Assembly: GCF_000471905.2 (NCBI RefSeq)
Contig: NW_006498192.1
Location: 1,610,409-1,674,408, forward strand
Direction: 5' to 3'
Length of the DNA: 64,000 bases
From: Amborella trichopoda
Taxonomy: Eukaryota; Streptophyta; Magnoliopsida; Amborellales; Amborellaceae
Shown in pieces: positions 1-10,614 of the stretch. A program made the translations under genes and the position numbers. The stretch's first letter is position 1; each line of letters opens with the position of its first letter. The notes under the pieces were generated by a model, which saw only the letters and a program-made list of their open reading frames with translations, had not been told where the DNA came from and did not search any database.

Positions 1-470
1 CTCTCTCTCTCTTCTTCTTCTTCTTCTCTCTCTCTCTCTTCTTCTTCTTCTTCTTCTTCTCTCTCTTCTTCCTTCTCTCTCTCTCTCTCTCTCTCTTCTT
101 CTTCTTCTCTCTCTCTCTCTCTCTCTTCTTTCTTCTCTCTCTTCTTCTTCTTCCTTCTCTCTCTCTCATCCTCTTCTCTCTCTTTGTCTTTTCTGTTTCT
201 CTCTCTTTATCTCTTCTTCTTCTTCTCTTTTCTCCTCTCTTCTATTCTCTTCTCTTCTCCTTTATTCTTCTCTTCTTCTTTTTCTTCTTCTTCTCTCTTC
301 TATCTTTTCTCTTATGTCTACTCTCATTTCTCTTTTGTTCTCTCTTCCCTCTTCTCTCTCTCTTATTTTCTCTTCTCCTTTTCTTCTCTTCTTCCTCTCT
401 TTTCGTTTCTCTCTCTTTTCTCTTTCTTCTTTCTTCTTCCTCTCTCGTTTGACCAAGGGATAAGCTAAGT
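1..470. repeat. CT/CTT pyrimidine-rich low-complexity tract
   Basis: Almost pure CT, CTT and TTC runs with few purines on the plus strand. Open frames on either strand are compositional artefacts (Ser/Phe/Leu or Arg/Glu/Lys strings). The same kind of tract sits before the matching LTR end near 55930, so it is probably the pyrimidine-rich part of an LTR rather than an isolated microsatellite. The window edge cuts it. Confidence 0.9.
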
Positions 471-765
471 CTAGCACTGTCATGATAGTCTCGTCGTTGA
501 GCAGTATTACCGCAGTGTTGGTCTTCGTTTCTTCCTTCTCTTTCTCTCAATGACCCCTATCTCTATCCTCTTATTATTTCCTTCTTCTTTTGAATGTGGA
601 CGTCTGTGTGCATTCGCCCAAAGACAAGGTGGGATCCATTGCCCCACTTGTCTTTTAATTAACCATGTGTGTGTGATCACAGAAACAAGAGAATACAGGT
701 CAAGGGAGGCGATTTCGAACCAGTTATAAGACTGGGGGGCTTTCTCCCGTACTACAGAGGGTTTT
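440..765 (+). repeat. LTR-end fragment, copy A of the Tat-like family
   Basis: This stretch matches 55930-56400 by eye. Shared blocks are the segment around GAGCAGTATTACCG, the CCCACTTGTCTT block followed by AATTAACCAT, and ACAGGTCAAGGGAGG followed by a GGGGGCTTTC-like block. Similarity stops near 765, before the primer-binding-like site seen in the other copy, so only the LTR part is retained here. Orientation is plus, the same as the copy at 55930. Confidence 0.65.
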
Positions 766-1016
766 GTTTTAGATTTTTTATGCATGTAGTAGCAGGTTAC
801 CAGATTATATCATTTTGTAGAGGCAAGACAAACTTAAAAATATTACTAATAAATGACAAAACTATCCCTCCATAGAGGGCCTCTTGCCATGGCTAGTCTT
901 TGGGAGCTTTTTCGGACACTTATAATGGTACTTCAGATGATCTAATGTCATAGAATTGATGTTTGCATTCCTGTGAATGTTTTGATACCCTTTAATTGCC
1001 TTGAAACATATTTTTT
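766..1016. other. Short unassigned spacer
   Basis: AT-rich, non-repetitive sequence between two LTR-derived pieces of opposite orientation. No coding signal or recognisable element was seen. Confidence 0.4.
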
Positions 1017-1440
1017 TTACGGAACCCTATGAGCGTAGAGAATGAGAGAAAAGGGGGATGAGATGGAGAGAATGAGAAAGGGAAAGAAAAGCGATAAGAG
1101 ACAAAAAGAGAAGAGAATAGAGAGAGAAAAGAGAATAAGGCTAGTTTGGTTTTCACCTAGCTCTTCAAAGAGAAAGAGGAAAAAAGTAAAAAGGAACAAT
1201 AGAAACAAAGGTTAGTTTGGTTTTCACCTAGCTCTTCAGAAATAAAGAGAAGAAAGTAGAGAGATAAAAGAGAAATGAAGGTTAGTTTGGTTTTCACTTA
1301 GTCCTTCTGAGAGAGAGAAGAAAGGATAACAAAATTAGAAGAGAAGAGAGAAAGAGGAGACAGAAAATAATGAGAGAAACAAAGAGGGTGAAGGTTAGCT
1401 TTACTTTCGCTATTCTTCGAAAGGGGGAGAAGTGAGACGG
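1017..1440. repeat. GA-rich tandem array, about 70-bp units
   Basis: At least three units starting near 1138, 1210 and 1278 share GGTTAGTTTGGTTTTCACCT followed by AGCTCTTC, and a decayed fourth starts near 1390. The units are separated by GA-rich filler. The strand bias is opposite to 1-470, as expected for an LTR-derived array in minus orientation. Confidence 0.7.
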
Positions 1441-1523
1441 TACAATAAGAGAGAGAGAGAGAGAGAATAAGAAAAAAAGAGAGAAGAAAGAGAGAAGAAG
1501 AGAAGGGAGAGAAGGGAGTAAAG

Positions 1524-2250
1524 AAAACAGGGACGGTAGCTGAACCTACCATCCCAGAGAGGTGGGAAGAGAAGAGAGAAAGAAGAAGAAAGAGAAGAGA
1601 GAAATGTTGGGGATGACGGGTAAGACTATCATCCCAGAGGAAAGAGAGAGAAAAGAGAGAAGAAGAGAGGTTGGGGACAGCGGCATGACCTGCCATCCCA
1701 GAGAGGTGAGAGGAGAGAGAGTTTGGGATAGCGGGTAATACTGTAGTCCTAGAGAAGTGAGAAAAGAAGAGAGGAAAGTTTGGGACGACGGGTAAGACTG
1801 TCGTCCTAAAGGGGTGAGAGAAGAAGAGAGAGGAACATTTGGGATGGTAGGTAAGACCCTGCCGCTCAGAGAGGAGTGAAAAAAGAGAGAAATGACAGAG
1901 ACGGTGGCTGAGCCCGCCACTTGAGAAAGGGCTCAAGCTGCCGTCCTAGTCATGAGAGAAGACTAGAGAGAGGGAAAGAGAGATGACGGAGATGGCGGCT
2001 GAGCCCTCCACTTAGAAAAGGGCTTAGGCTGCTGCCTCAGTCAGTGAGAGAAGACTAGAGAGAGAGAAGAGATGACATAGACGATGATTGTACTCGCTAG
2101 TTGAAAAAGGGCTTGAGCTGTCGTCCCAATCAAGAGAGAGAAGGAAAGTGAGACGATAAGGGAGAAAAGGAGAGAGAATGACAGGGGTGACAACTGAGCC
2201 CGCCACTTGGGAAATGTCTCAGGCTGCCATCCCAGTCAAGAGAGAAAAGG
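1524..2250. repeat. Tandem array of hairpin-forming units (55-90 bp)
   Basis: About ten units (near 1524, 1609, 1669, 1722, 1779, 1840, 1895, 1984, 2070 and 2179), with a stray unit near 2510. Each has a GC-containing imperfect inverted repeat such as GGGACGACGGG, a short loop, and CTGTCGTCC, set in purine-rich filler. Stem sequences differ between units while pairing is often kept. Spacing is 53-64 bp for the first six and about 90 bp for the later ones. No protein-coding pattern is convincing. Confidence 0.75.
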
Positions 2251-2690
2251 TAAGAGAGAGAAAGAGAGAGGAAAGAAAGAAGGCAGAGAAAGAAAGAAGA
2301 AGAGAGAAAGGAAAGAAACGAGAGAAAAGGAAAGAAGAAGAAGAGAGGAAGGAAAGAAGAAGAGAGAAAGGAAAGAAAGAGAAGATAAAAAGGAAAGAAG
2401 AAGAGAGAGAAAAGGAAAGAAGAAGAGAGGAAGGAAAGAAGAAGAGAGGGAAAGTGAAAGAAGAAGAAGAGAGGAGAGAGAAATAGAGAAGAGAGAGAAA
2501 GTTTGGGATGGCAGTAGATCCTACCGTCACAGTGAGATGAGGGGGAAGAAAGAAGAGAGGAGAGAGAAAGAGAAGAGAGAGAAAGAGAATAAGAGGAGAG
2601 AGAAAGAGAGAGAAGAGAAGAGAGAAAGAGAGGGCGAGAGAAGATTACCTCAATGGGGCCTAGGGGTTCCAGCCAAAGTTTTCTCTCTCC
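2251..2690. repeat. GAAAG/AGAAG purine-rich low-complexity tract
   Basis: Near-continuous GA-rich sequence built on GAAAGAAGAAGAGAG-like words. It continues the hairpin array towards the LTR body on its right and mirrors the CT tract at 54180-55015 when read on the minus strand. Open frames here are compositional. Confidence 0.85.
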
Positions 2691-4000
2691 TCTCTTTCTC
2701 TCTCCAAGAAAAGCAAAATGCGACCCAAAACTTGAAGATAAGCCAAAATTTTTCAATTGATCAAAGGAAGGCTCTTTCACATGTTCTTATCATGTGCATA
2801 TATAGAGTTTCAATCCAAACATGGGTGGATGCTCAATTTTGTACCTAATTACTAAAAAATGGCATTTGAATGATTTAACTAAAAATAAGAAAATAGGAAA
2901 AAAATGATGATTTTATCCGTTACCACAATGATTGAAATTCCAAATCAATCCCTATCATGGCCATGCAACTCTCATGATCTTTTGTGGCCTATTCGGGGTC
3001 TTTCTGACTTCTGTCTGGCCAAAAAATTATTTCTTTCTTGATCGACTCGGGGAGACGGTCATTTTGATACCCATTTCGAGCCATGGATTGGGCTTTTGGG
3101 CCACAATCTCAAGGTATGAAAATCATGAGAAGTGTGCAATCTTTGGTTCAAGATCACACCCATTTCTCTTTGATTTTCGACGATTTCTTCATTGTATTTT
3201 GACGAGCATGTCGTCATGAACATTTGGAAATGAAAGTGGCTCGATTTGGTGCCCGAACGACCATTTTCCAAATTAAGTATTTTGATACGAATTTGGTTTT
3301 CGATGGCCAAAAAGTATAGCAACTTTATCCTTGTCGTGCAAAGATCTAACTGCCCATCACATATAAGGTTTGACTCGTGTGAAACCCTTGACGCTGTGGT
3401 CGCAATGAGACTGGTTACAGGCCGATCTGACACATGAGCATCATGATGTGTTTGCTCGATCAAGGCGCGCGCTTGCTGAAAATTGTAGAATCTCACTTCG
3501 AATCGCAATCTTCTCTCTAGGTTTTCTCTCAGCTCGATCTACGCCATGGGGCGTTCCATATATCAAATTGATCGGGCCGACGAGACGAACATGCTCCCAA
3601 AATTTAGGCTCATTCTAACCTACGAGGAAGGAGATACGATTGTCCAAAGTTGAGCCAGAAATAAAAAAAATCAATTTCTACTGTTCGCTGAGGGTGCATC
3701 ATAATAGTGTGTGACCTACCCGTTTTAGATAATTTGGCCATAACTTGGTCCAAAAATGTCTGATCAAGCTGAAACTTGGTCCCTAGGGGTTTCGAATATT
3801 TTGGATTCAGTGGCAGTGGTCCTACGCTCAGGAATACAAGTGTTGAAAAATGCCCTCAAATAGCCGCACTTTTTTAGAACCCAAGGACACTGTTATAGAG
3901 GAGGAATGAGAAAAAGGCCGACGACTGTTGTATTTTTTAGGTATCCAAGAGTTTCCTTTTTGATGACTCACCAACTGCAAAAGCGGAGCATGGAAACAGT
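2691..4000 (-). repeat. LTR body, minus orientation (U3-module family)
   Basis: Read on the minus strand, 3530-3800 matches 51530-51800 and 53000-53280. Shared blocks include an AAGTTATGG segment, GGGTAGG(T/C)..CACACTATT, TGCACCCTC, and a later GTTCGTCTCGTC followed by GATATATGG. A TATATA box follows downstream on the minus strand near 2798-2805. It is an old LTR copy; exact ends were not resolved. Confidence 0.65.
2798..2805 (-). promoter_or_regulatory. LTR TATA box (minus)
   Basis: TATATA on the minus strand, in the position matching the TATA boxes of the related LTR copies at 28404, 52547 and 54024. Assigned by position and sequence only. Confidence 0.4.
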
Positions 4001-4177
4001 GACATATTATACATAAGCTGTTGTGGTCAGTGAAAGTTTTCGTTCCTTGAAAATTTTGAACTTAAACTACACAATAAATGTGCGTGCTCCTTCATGCCAA
4101 CAAAATCCACAAGACTAGAACCGATCAGTTTCCTCCTCCATTCTATATGGTATGCCTTCATAGTAGGGTGGTCAGCT

Positions 4178-4732
4178 TTAGGACAGACCCTCCTTTTTTA
4201 GTAACCGGCTTCCCTTGATGGTCTCCTGTAGCCACATCATATTTTTGGTTGCCGAAACCCAATCGTAAACTCTGATCATCCTTGGAAGAGGACGAAGATA
4301 GGGAAGCCGAAGATGAACAGGGGGGAAGATCCGAGCTTGTTCAGTGGGAATAGAATTATTAAAGAAGTCATTAGCTAATTTCAGCATAAGATTATCTGTC
4401 ACCCTTTTCCCTGGGATAGGTTGGATTTTCATGCACATAGTACCCAAGCTTAGGCCAGCAGATGTGATCCAGGTTATTTCCAAGAGCCAACCACAGGCTT
4501 AAGCGAAGAGGAAGAAGCCTTCTCTAGTCCAAGCATGAATCGGAATACCAAGGACCTTCAACCACACCGCGGGGGGATGCCTCAAAGATAGGTTATCCTC
4601 CATCGACCAGTGCTCCATAGTCTTATGAACACCTTTGAACCTCCAAAAATGTTGTTTGAGGATCTGAGCCATATGTTCATGATTATCCAAAATAATAAGA
4701 GATCTCTTGTTAGGGATGTTCTTACAAGTCAA
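4178..4732 (-). pseudogene. LINE ORF1-like fragment (DUF4283-type), decayed
   Basis: One reading frame on the minus strand runs from 4732 to 4178, interrupted by a single TAA near 4499. Before the stop it reads ...HWSMEDN...VWLKVLGIPIHAWTRE, and just after it ACGWLLEITW. This follows the DUF4283 pattern found at the start of plant LINE ORF1 proteins: a Trp-containing turn, then VW(V/L)(R/K)(L)xG(L/I)P(L/M)HxW, then a Cys-Gly-x-(F/L)-(L/V)-E strand. DUF4283 proteins are thought to bind nucleic acid during LINE retrotransposition. No zinc knuckle, endonuclease or reverse transcriptase follows, so only an ORF1 piece is present. The assignment rests on motif pattern by eye. Confidence 0.5.
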
Positions 4733-5620
4733 GGAGTAGCCCCAAGTTCATAGTGCCCAGTCTTGAAGCATGCTAAGATCATCCATAGGGGGGGCTAAAA
4801 GAACAGATGAGGGCCTTGCTGAGTTGAGACTCCAATTATTTCGAGACGCCTGGCTTAACATCAACCACAGTCCAGCCTTCTAGATGCTGGTTAACCAATA
4901 GGGAGACATGAGGAAGACCAGAACGAAAACATACCTCTTTCCAATCAAGAGAGGTGGAAGAATAAAAAATGTATAACACAAGTCCTAGTGCCATGGCGTT
5001 AAAGTGCATCACACACGATCTTGAAGGCACGACCTTAAACTTGCCTCCAATGGGTCTTGGTTGATGACCTTAAACTTTACAGTCTATAAGGCACGACCTG
5101 AAAGTTTGCCTCCTTTAGGTCTTGATAGATGACTTTAAAACACACCAAATTGACGGTCGCTGCGAATTACCTTAAAACACGCCTCCCCATGGTCACAGGG
5201 GCATGACCTTAAAATTGCCTCCTCAAAAATACATACTGTAACAAACCATGGGTAAAATCACCACAAAAATATATATATACGAGGTTTTTGTGCAAACCAG
5301 AAATGGCACATACCTCAAGGACTTGGATAAAAACCCGAAAATTCAAGTCACATATGGTGGAGATCAAATACATGCTTCCATGCGAAGCAAGCCTCCAGAT
5401 TCGTCTCTTACACCCTTCTAAAGGAGACAAGGGGTGGTCACAAAAGATGAGAGAAAGAAGCAAACCATAGAGAAAAGAACCAGACAAGTCAAAGATGAAA
5501 GAAAAAGAGCATTCATTCTATGTATGAGAAGGTTACAAAAATTGTGGTTATAGTTATCCAAAATCCACAAAAGGAATGAAAAGAATAAAATAAACAAGCA
5601 AGAAGAGAAAAATTCATGAG
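4733..5620. repeat. Spacer with interspersed GACCTTAAA motif repeats
   Basis: Between 5030 and 5220 the words GACCTTAAACT, GACCTTAAA and ATGACCTTAAA recur every 30-60 bp, often after GGCACGACCT or GGGGCATGACCT. The same word pattern is found at 49570-50110. The rest (4740-5030 and 5220-5620) shows no recognisable gene; a 64-codon minus-strand frame at 4836-5030 has no family match I can name and could be an upstream piece of the LINE fragment. Confidence 0.5.
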
Positions 5621-5623
5621 CCC

Positions 5624-8600
5624 CTAGAAATTGTCATGGGTTTCATGAATCTTTATCTTCAACATTTCCGAGTGCTCTATAGCCTTCTTCATCTGCTCTC
5701 TGAGATTGGAGATCGCCTGAGTGATCGGACTTGACCATATGTTGGTCGATGCCATCTCAGAGTTCAGCTTCTCTAACTGTTGAGATTTTCTTTGAGCCTT
5801 TGCTCTCGTCTGATCTCGCTCGGTCTTCCATTGGTGAAGATAAGCTTGAAATTTGGCTATCTCTTCTTCTGCAGCCTTTATCTTTGCAAAATAGGCTTGA
5901 TCTTTATTCTTGAAGCCATCCTGATAAGCAAGGAGAGAAGTCTTCTTCACATTATAGCTCATCATGAGACTTTGATGTTGAGCTAAGGAATCCTCTAAAT
6001 AATTCAGATGGGCCCCACATAGTTCTTGCACTTTAGATTCACGTTGTAAGTCCTTGACTCTCCATCTTTCAAAGTCATTCAAAAGACCTTCAAATCGATC
6101 AAAGGTCTCCTTCTCATAGCTAACACCCCTCAAAGCAGTAGCACAGTCCCTGACCGCGATAATCTTGGCTGCAAGATCAGAGAGGGAGCATTCTTTAGTC
6201 CCTGAAGACTTGACCGTAAAAAGTTCTCTGCTAACAAAGTCTTTCTGTTCAAGGCGATACTTGACACTGAAGAAGACAAAGATAAAGATCGAACTATGGC
6301 AAGGGGTGGAACTTCAGCAATAATATTTGGCTCCTGAGGCACAAGAGCCAGGGTCTCACTTAAAGGAACATCTTATCGAGGTTGAGGCTCTGCTTCTGAA
6401 ATCACTGAAATGGGAATTTCTGAAGTTGGGACTACCATAAGTTCCAATGTTTTAGCTGGTTGAGATTGGGGCTCTACTTCTGAAATGGTTGGAGCAGTCA
6501 CTTTGGAGCTATTATCTCAATATCTGGAGCCACAATGATTGCTTCAGTATCATTCTCAAGAATATTCCCTTCTTCAGTAATAGTATAGATAAAGTCTCCC
6601 TGACTCAATAATGAGAGAGTTGGAGACTGCACTATTTCTGGTTTAGTTGGATTATTAGCAATAGGTGCCTCTAATTCCACCACAGAAGAAGGAGAACTCT
6701 CTGGGCGACAGCTCAAGTTGAAGGAAGTCTAACCAGATGAACCTGGTTGAGCTATGACAACTTCAGGAAGTGTCTCTTGAATGCGAGCTGCTATCTCTGA
6801 TGGTAGAGTCGGGCTAGGTGAAGCCTTCATCTTTGCACGCTTCTTTGCCCTGGGAGGTAAATCAGCTGCTTCACTTGAAGCAGATTGAATTAAAGGGGAT
6901 GCATTTGGAATTGATATAGCCATCTTTCTTAGTCGAGTGATCTTTCTATGAACGTCAGGTTTTGCAGCGATACTAGGTTGGGGGCTCTGTATGTCCTTCT
7001 TCTTTGTCCCTTTCTTCTTAGCTCCTTTCTTTGGAGTTGCCTCATCTCTTGACTTTGAAGGGGCACTCTTGGTCTTTGACCATAGCGATATTCGGCAATT
7101 GGAGCTGAATGCGACCCACTCCCTATCAAAGTATTGAGGTCTTGAACAGGATGACCCTCATAACCATGGACAACATGAACCTTGGTCTACTTAAAGATAG
7201 AACAAAGGTCATCAATGCCAGTATGGTCCATGGCCAATGATCGAGGTATACCAAGCTCCTTCTAGTTTAAGGGGTAATCAAGCTTACAAACCTTGAAGAA
7301 GATTGGAGGGGTGAAACGCTTCTCGTGCCTTATATCATCTTTGGTACTGTTAATGACCTTCTATGTATGGTTTGCCTTCCAATAAGAGCTGTTAGCGGTG
7401 TTCCACCATCGCCAATAACCTTTAGTGGCATGGCCTATGCAATCATAATTGGGGATGACAAACTTGCTCAAGCCATTAAGAGCAAGATAGGTTTCCCAAG
7501 TCATTCTCATGTTGCCATCTGTCCAGCATTCATGATTTTTACCTGGAGCATCTTAGTCTTGTGGAGATCAATCTTTCCATATCTCTTCTCTAAAAGCACT
7601 GAGAAAGAGCATCCTTGTTCTAAGCCATGCTGGCATGCAAATTTGTGGGGAAAATAGCCTTCAAGCTTCTTATCTCCGACACCCTTATAAGGAAAAATGC
7701 ATACCCTAACACTTAGGAGATACATGGCTTCTCGGGTCTCAGTGGTATGACCATCGAAGACCTCGCCAAAAGCATCTGTGTAAACACGGTCAGTGGGACC
7801 GCCTACAGGGAAGGGGCTTCCACGAGAGAAGAAAGAGTTGTCAGCAAGAAATTGATGTGACTCGCTTGGTCCTCGAAATATGGTCTTCATCTCAACAATC
7901 CTCAGCATTTCATGGCACGCATGCCTTGCTAAGTCCTCATTGACTTCATATGCTCCAGGTGCATAAGGAGATTCCTTCATAGGGAAGTTCACTGAGAGCC
8001 AGCCGAAAATATAATGAACATGGAAGGCTGTTGTAAAGAGACTAGGAATAACATCTCCTCCAAAGGATTCACTCGTGCTATATCTAGATGCTTCTTTTTA
8101 CCATAAGCAATTGCTCCCAAACTGTGGTATATGCTGCAAAGGACTGGTTGGTCTTGGTAATACTGATGCCCTTGAACAAGTCTACAGGCCACAAAGAAGC
8201 AACCAGGGCAGATGGCATTACTCCTTTACCCTGAGAGTGCGAATGTGCACAAGAAAGAAGTAAGAATGGCATTACTCCTTTATGGATCTTCTGGAAGGAG
8301 TTAGGGCGTCCTTGGTCTCTATTTCCACCAATTGATCATCATCATCCCAGACAGCACTAGAATTGGGTTCCTCTTTTTCTTGTTGATTCTCATGAAAGAA
8401 ATCCCTCCATGCATTGAAATGCACTATCTTAGAGTTGATCTCTGAAAGTAGAAGTTTGTAAATTTCAAACAACTCATGAAGAGCTGGAGGGGGTGCTGCG
8501 CCATTAATGGGTTAAGTTCCAAAAATTACCTCATTACTGGGGATGAACTCCTCGTACGTGGCCCCCAGCATGGGCAACCCTCCATTGAAGTACATGTCAA

Positions 8601-9222
8601 GGATGGTGATTCCCCCTTCTCCATGATCAAGGAGTAAGTTGTTGCTCTTAAAACACCAGGTCTCTAGGAGGGTCGTGATTGTGTTTGAGCACTTGTCATA
8701 GTACCCACCTGAGCACTGACAGGTCACAACTAGAGCACAGGATTCTAAGTCCTTAACATGCGATCGAAGGACATCAAATATCAATGTGTTATATCCACAC
8801 ATGTATTGATGCTCTCCTTCAAATTAGAGCCTACTAGGTGCCCAATGAAGATCCTCTTTCTCCATCATTCTTTTCCCTAAAGTGGGAATATTTTCACTTG
8901 AGTCGTAGTTCCTGTGAAGAGAATGTTACATGGGTACACCATCTCCCTGAATCATAGGTTAACCATTTGCATCTTCATAAAGATAAAACCTAGTGTCTTC
9001 CCCTATGTAGGTGATGATCAGGGGCCATTCCAGTTTCGGAGTGATGTCAAAAACACCTAGGGTAGTGGATATTGTAAATGAAACGCCTGTATAGGAATCA
9101 GTGCCCAATTCTTTAAGGCCCGATAGATGATTTACCCTAAGAATTTTGATTCTAGAAGAAGCACAAAAGAAAGCAGTGAGAAATTGAGCAAAATGACAGT
9201 TCAATATGATAAGGGTTTTCAA
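5624..9222 (-). pseudogene. PMD-like gene, left copy, broken (Tat-type extra ORF)
   Basis: A disrupted gene read from 9222 down to 5624. The first block (9222-8959) contains LKELGTDSYTG. The second (8802-8512) contains LLETWCFKSNN...HGEGGITILDMYF..GLPMLGATYEEF(I)P. That is the hallmark of the aminotransferase-like plant mobile domain: a W in LLExW, then GE, IxLxD, GLPxxGxxYxE. The third (7992-7507) holds PVGGPTDRVYTDAFGEVFDG and KLEGYFPHKFACQHGLEQG. Then come a basic stretch (7129-6929, RKELRRKGQRRR), acidic and Pro/Ser-rich pieces (6923-6498), and a coiled-coil tail (6133-5624) rich in E, K, Q and L. Several stops and frameshifts lie between blocks. The same block order recurs at 63044-59333. 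PMD proteins occur in transposons and as domesticated genes; the molecular role of the domain here is unknown. The PMD call rests on motif pattern. Confidence 0.6.
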
Positions 9223-9399
9223 GTGAAAGAAGAAAAGAAAGCATCAATAATTTTACAAAGATATGGTAGCATCTCCCCTATATGCAGAGGGTTGACAGAA
9301 AAGGTGTTTGGCTAGTCCAAAACGCCCAGGATCTTTTAAGAAATCACAAGTCCATGGGTCAATTCCCATCACGAAAAGTGACCCTAAAGAACACCCTTT
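9223..9399. other. Spacer upstream of the PMD-like gene
   Basis: Short sequence with no recognised feature, between the N-terminal block of the PMD-like gene and the TGCTC array. Confidence 0.3.
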
Positions 9400-10330
9400 T
9401 CTATTATAGAAGTACTCAAGAATGCTCGAGAATACATGACTATAGTAAAAATGCAAGACTATGCATGGAAGTGCTCAAAAGATACATTGTTGTGCATAAT
9501 TGTGCTTAACTATGCTAAACTACATCAGAAGATGCATGAAAATCCATAACAATGCTTAGGAGTGCTCAGTGGAGTCTAAGGATGCATAACTATGCAGTGG
9601 AGGTGCTGAAAATATCATACTGTGATGCAAAACTGCACTTGGAATACAAGGGGTGGGTGAAAATGCTACAAAGATGTTTTTCGATGATAAGGCAAGCTTA
9701 AAAGAATATGGGAAAAGAGAGGTTACATGAGGATGTGAAGGCTCACTTAAAGAGAATGTTTCAAGATGGTCATGGTGGTCACAAAAATATTCGTGACACT
9801 CTAAGTGCTCAAAAAAAGGCATCCATGATGTCCAAGAAATATTTTGGGGTATGCAAGAAATATTTTAGGGTATTCAAGAACTATTAGAGGTGCTCAAAGA
9901 AAAATTTGCGATGCTCTAGACATTTGTGATACTCATGATATTCAAGAAAAAAATATGCATGGTGCTCAGTAACATTGATAATGTTCAAGAAAATATCGAA
10001 AATGCTCAATAACATGATCGTGGTGATCAGCGATATCCGAAATGCTCAAATAAATTCGTAAAACTCTATGGTATTGATTTGTGATGCTTTAAAGAAATAT
10101 TTGTGAAGAATATGTTTAAGAGGCTGGTGATGCCTAGACATGTTCGTGATGCTCAAGAATCATTCATGAAGCTCAAAGTGTGCTCAAGATGCTAAATGAA
10201 GATGCAAGATATGCTAAGCATGCTTAAGCAAGGTTTAAACATACTCGAGGATGATCAAACTATCAAGACTATGCTTAAAGAAGACTACTCATGCATAAAC
10301 TCAAACATGGAGCATACAAAGAAGAAGCAA
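9400..10330. repeat. Degenerate TGCTCAAG-motif array
   Basis: The word TGCTCAA(G/A) or (G/A)ATGCTC recurs dozens of times at 15-35 bp spacing, linked by AAATATTCGTGA-like filler (for example around 9836-10170). Units are very diverged. Short frames within it are low-complexity by-products. It lies directly upstream, in the sense of its own strand, of the minus-strand PMD-like gene. Confidence 0.7.
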
Positions 10331-10609
10331 GAAAGAGAGGAAGAAGCAAGAAAGAGAGTAAGGAGCATCAAAATTATAAAGGAAAAGAAGAATGAAAGAA
10401 ATGGTTACCTGGGGGTTGAGTTGAGCTAGCCATGAGTCGCCTCTAAAACTCTCTTTCTTACTCTAACAAGAAGGGTCTCTCTCAGTTTCTCTGTCTACAA
10501 ATCAGAAAATGGGGAGGAATGAAGTAAAGGGAACCCCCTGAGCCCTTATATACCCCTTATATAAACCTTTTCCCTCATATGCCCTTACAAAGTCTCTACT
10601 CCCTTTAAG
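10331..10609. other. Left flank of the chromovirus insertion
   Basis: Non-repetitive purine-rich then CT-containing sequence leading to the target duplication at 10610. A 77-codon plus frame (10196-10429) ends here but is Lys/Glu-rich, repeat-derived and not supported as a gene. Confidence 0.4.
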
Positions 10610-10614
10610 TCAAC
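10610..10614. repeat. Target-site duplication TCAAC, left copy
   Basis: TCAAC immediately left of the LTR terminus (plus-strand TGTCAC..., minus-strand ...GTGACA). It is identical to 23936-23940 at the other end. Five base pairs is the usual duplication for LTR retrotransposon integrase. Confidence 0.85.

Noticed and set aside
184..550. Open frames of Ser/Phe/Leu or Arg/Glu/Lys in the CT tract
   Set aside because: They arise from CT/GA microsatellite composition and have no domain or start context.
1298..2848. Long frames on both strands (up to about 216 codons) in the GA-rich arrays
   Set aside because: Tandem hairpin units and GAAAG runs without stop words generate them; composition is low-complexity.
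9400..10330. CRISPR-like array in the TGCTC region
   Set aside because: Spacing is irregular, repeats are degenerate and no cas gene exists; this is plant DNA.
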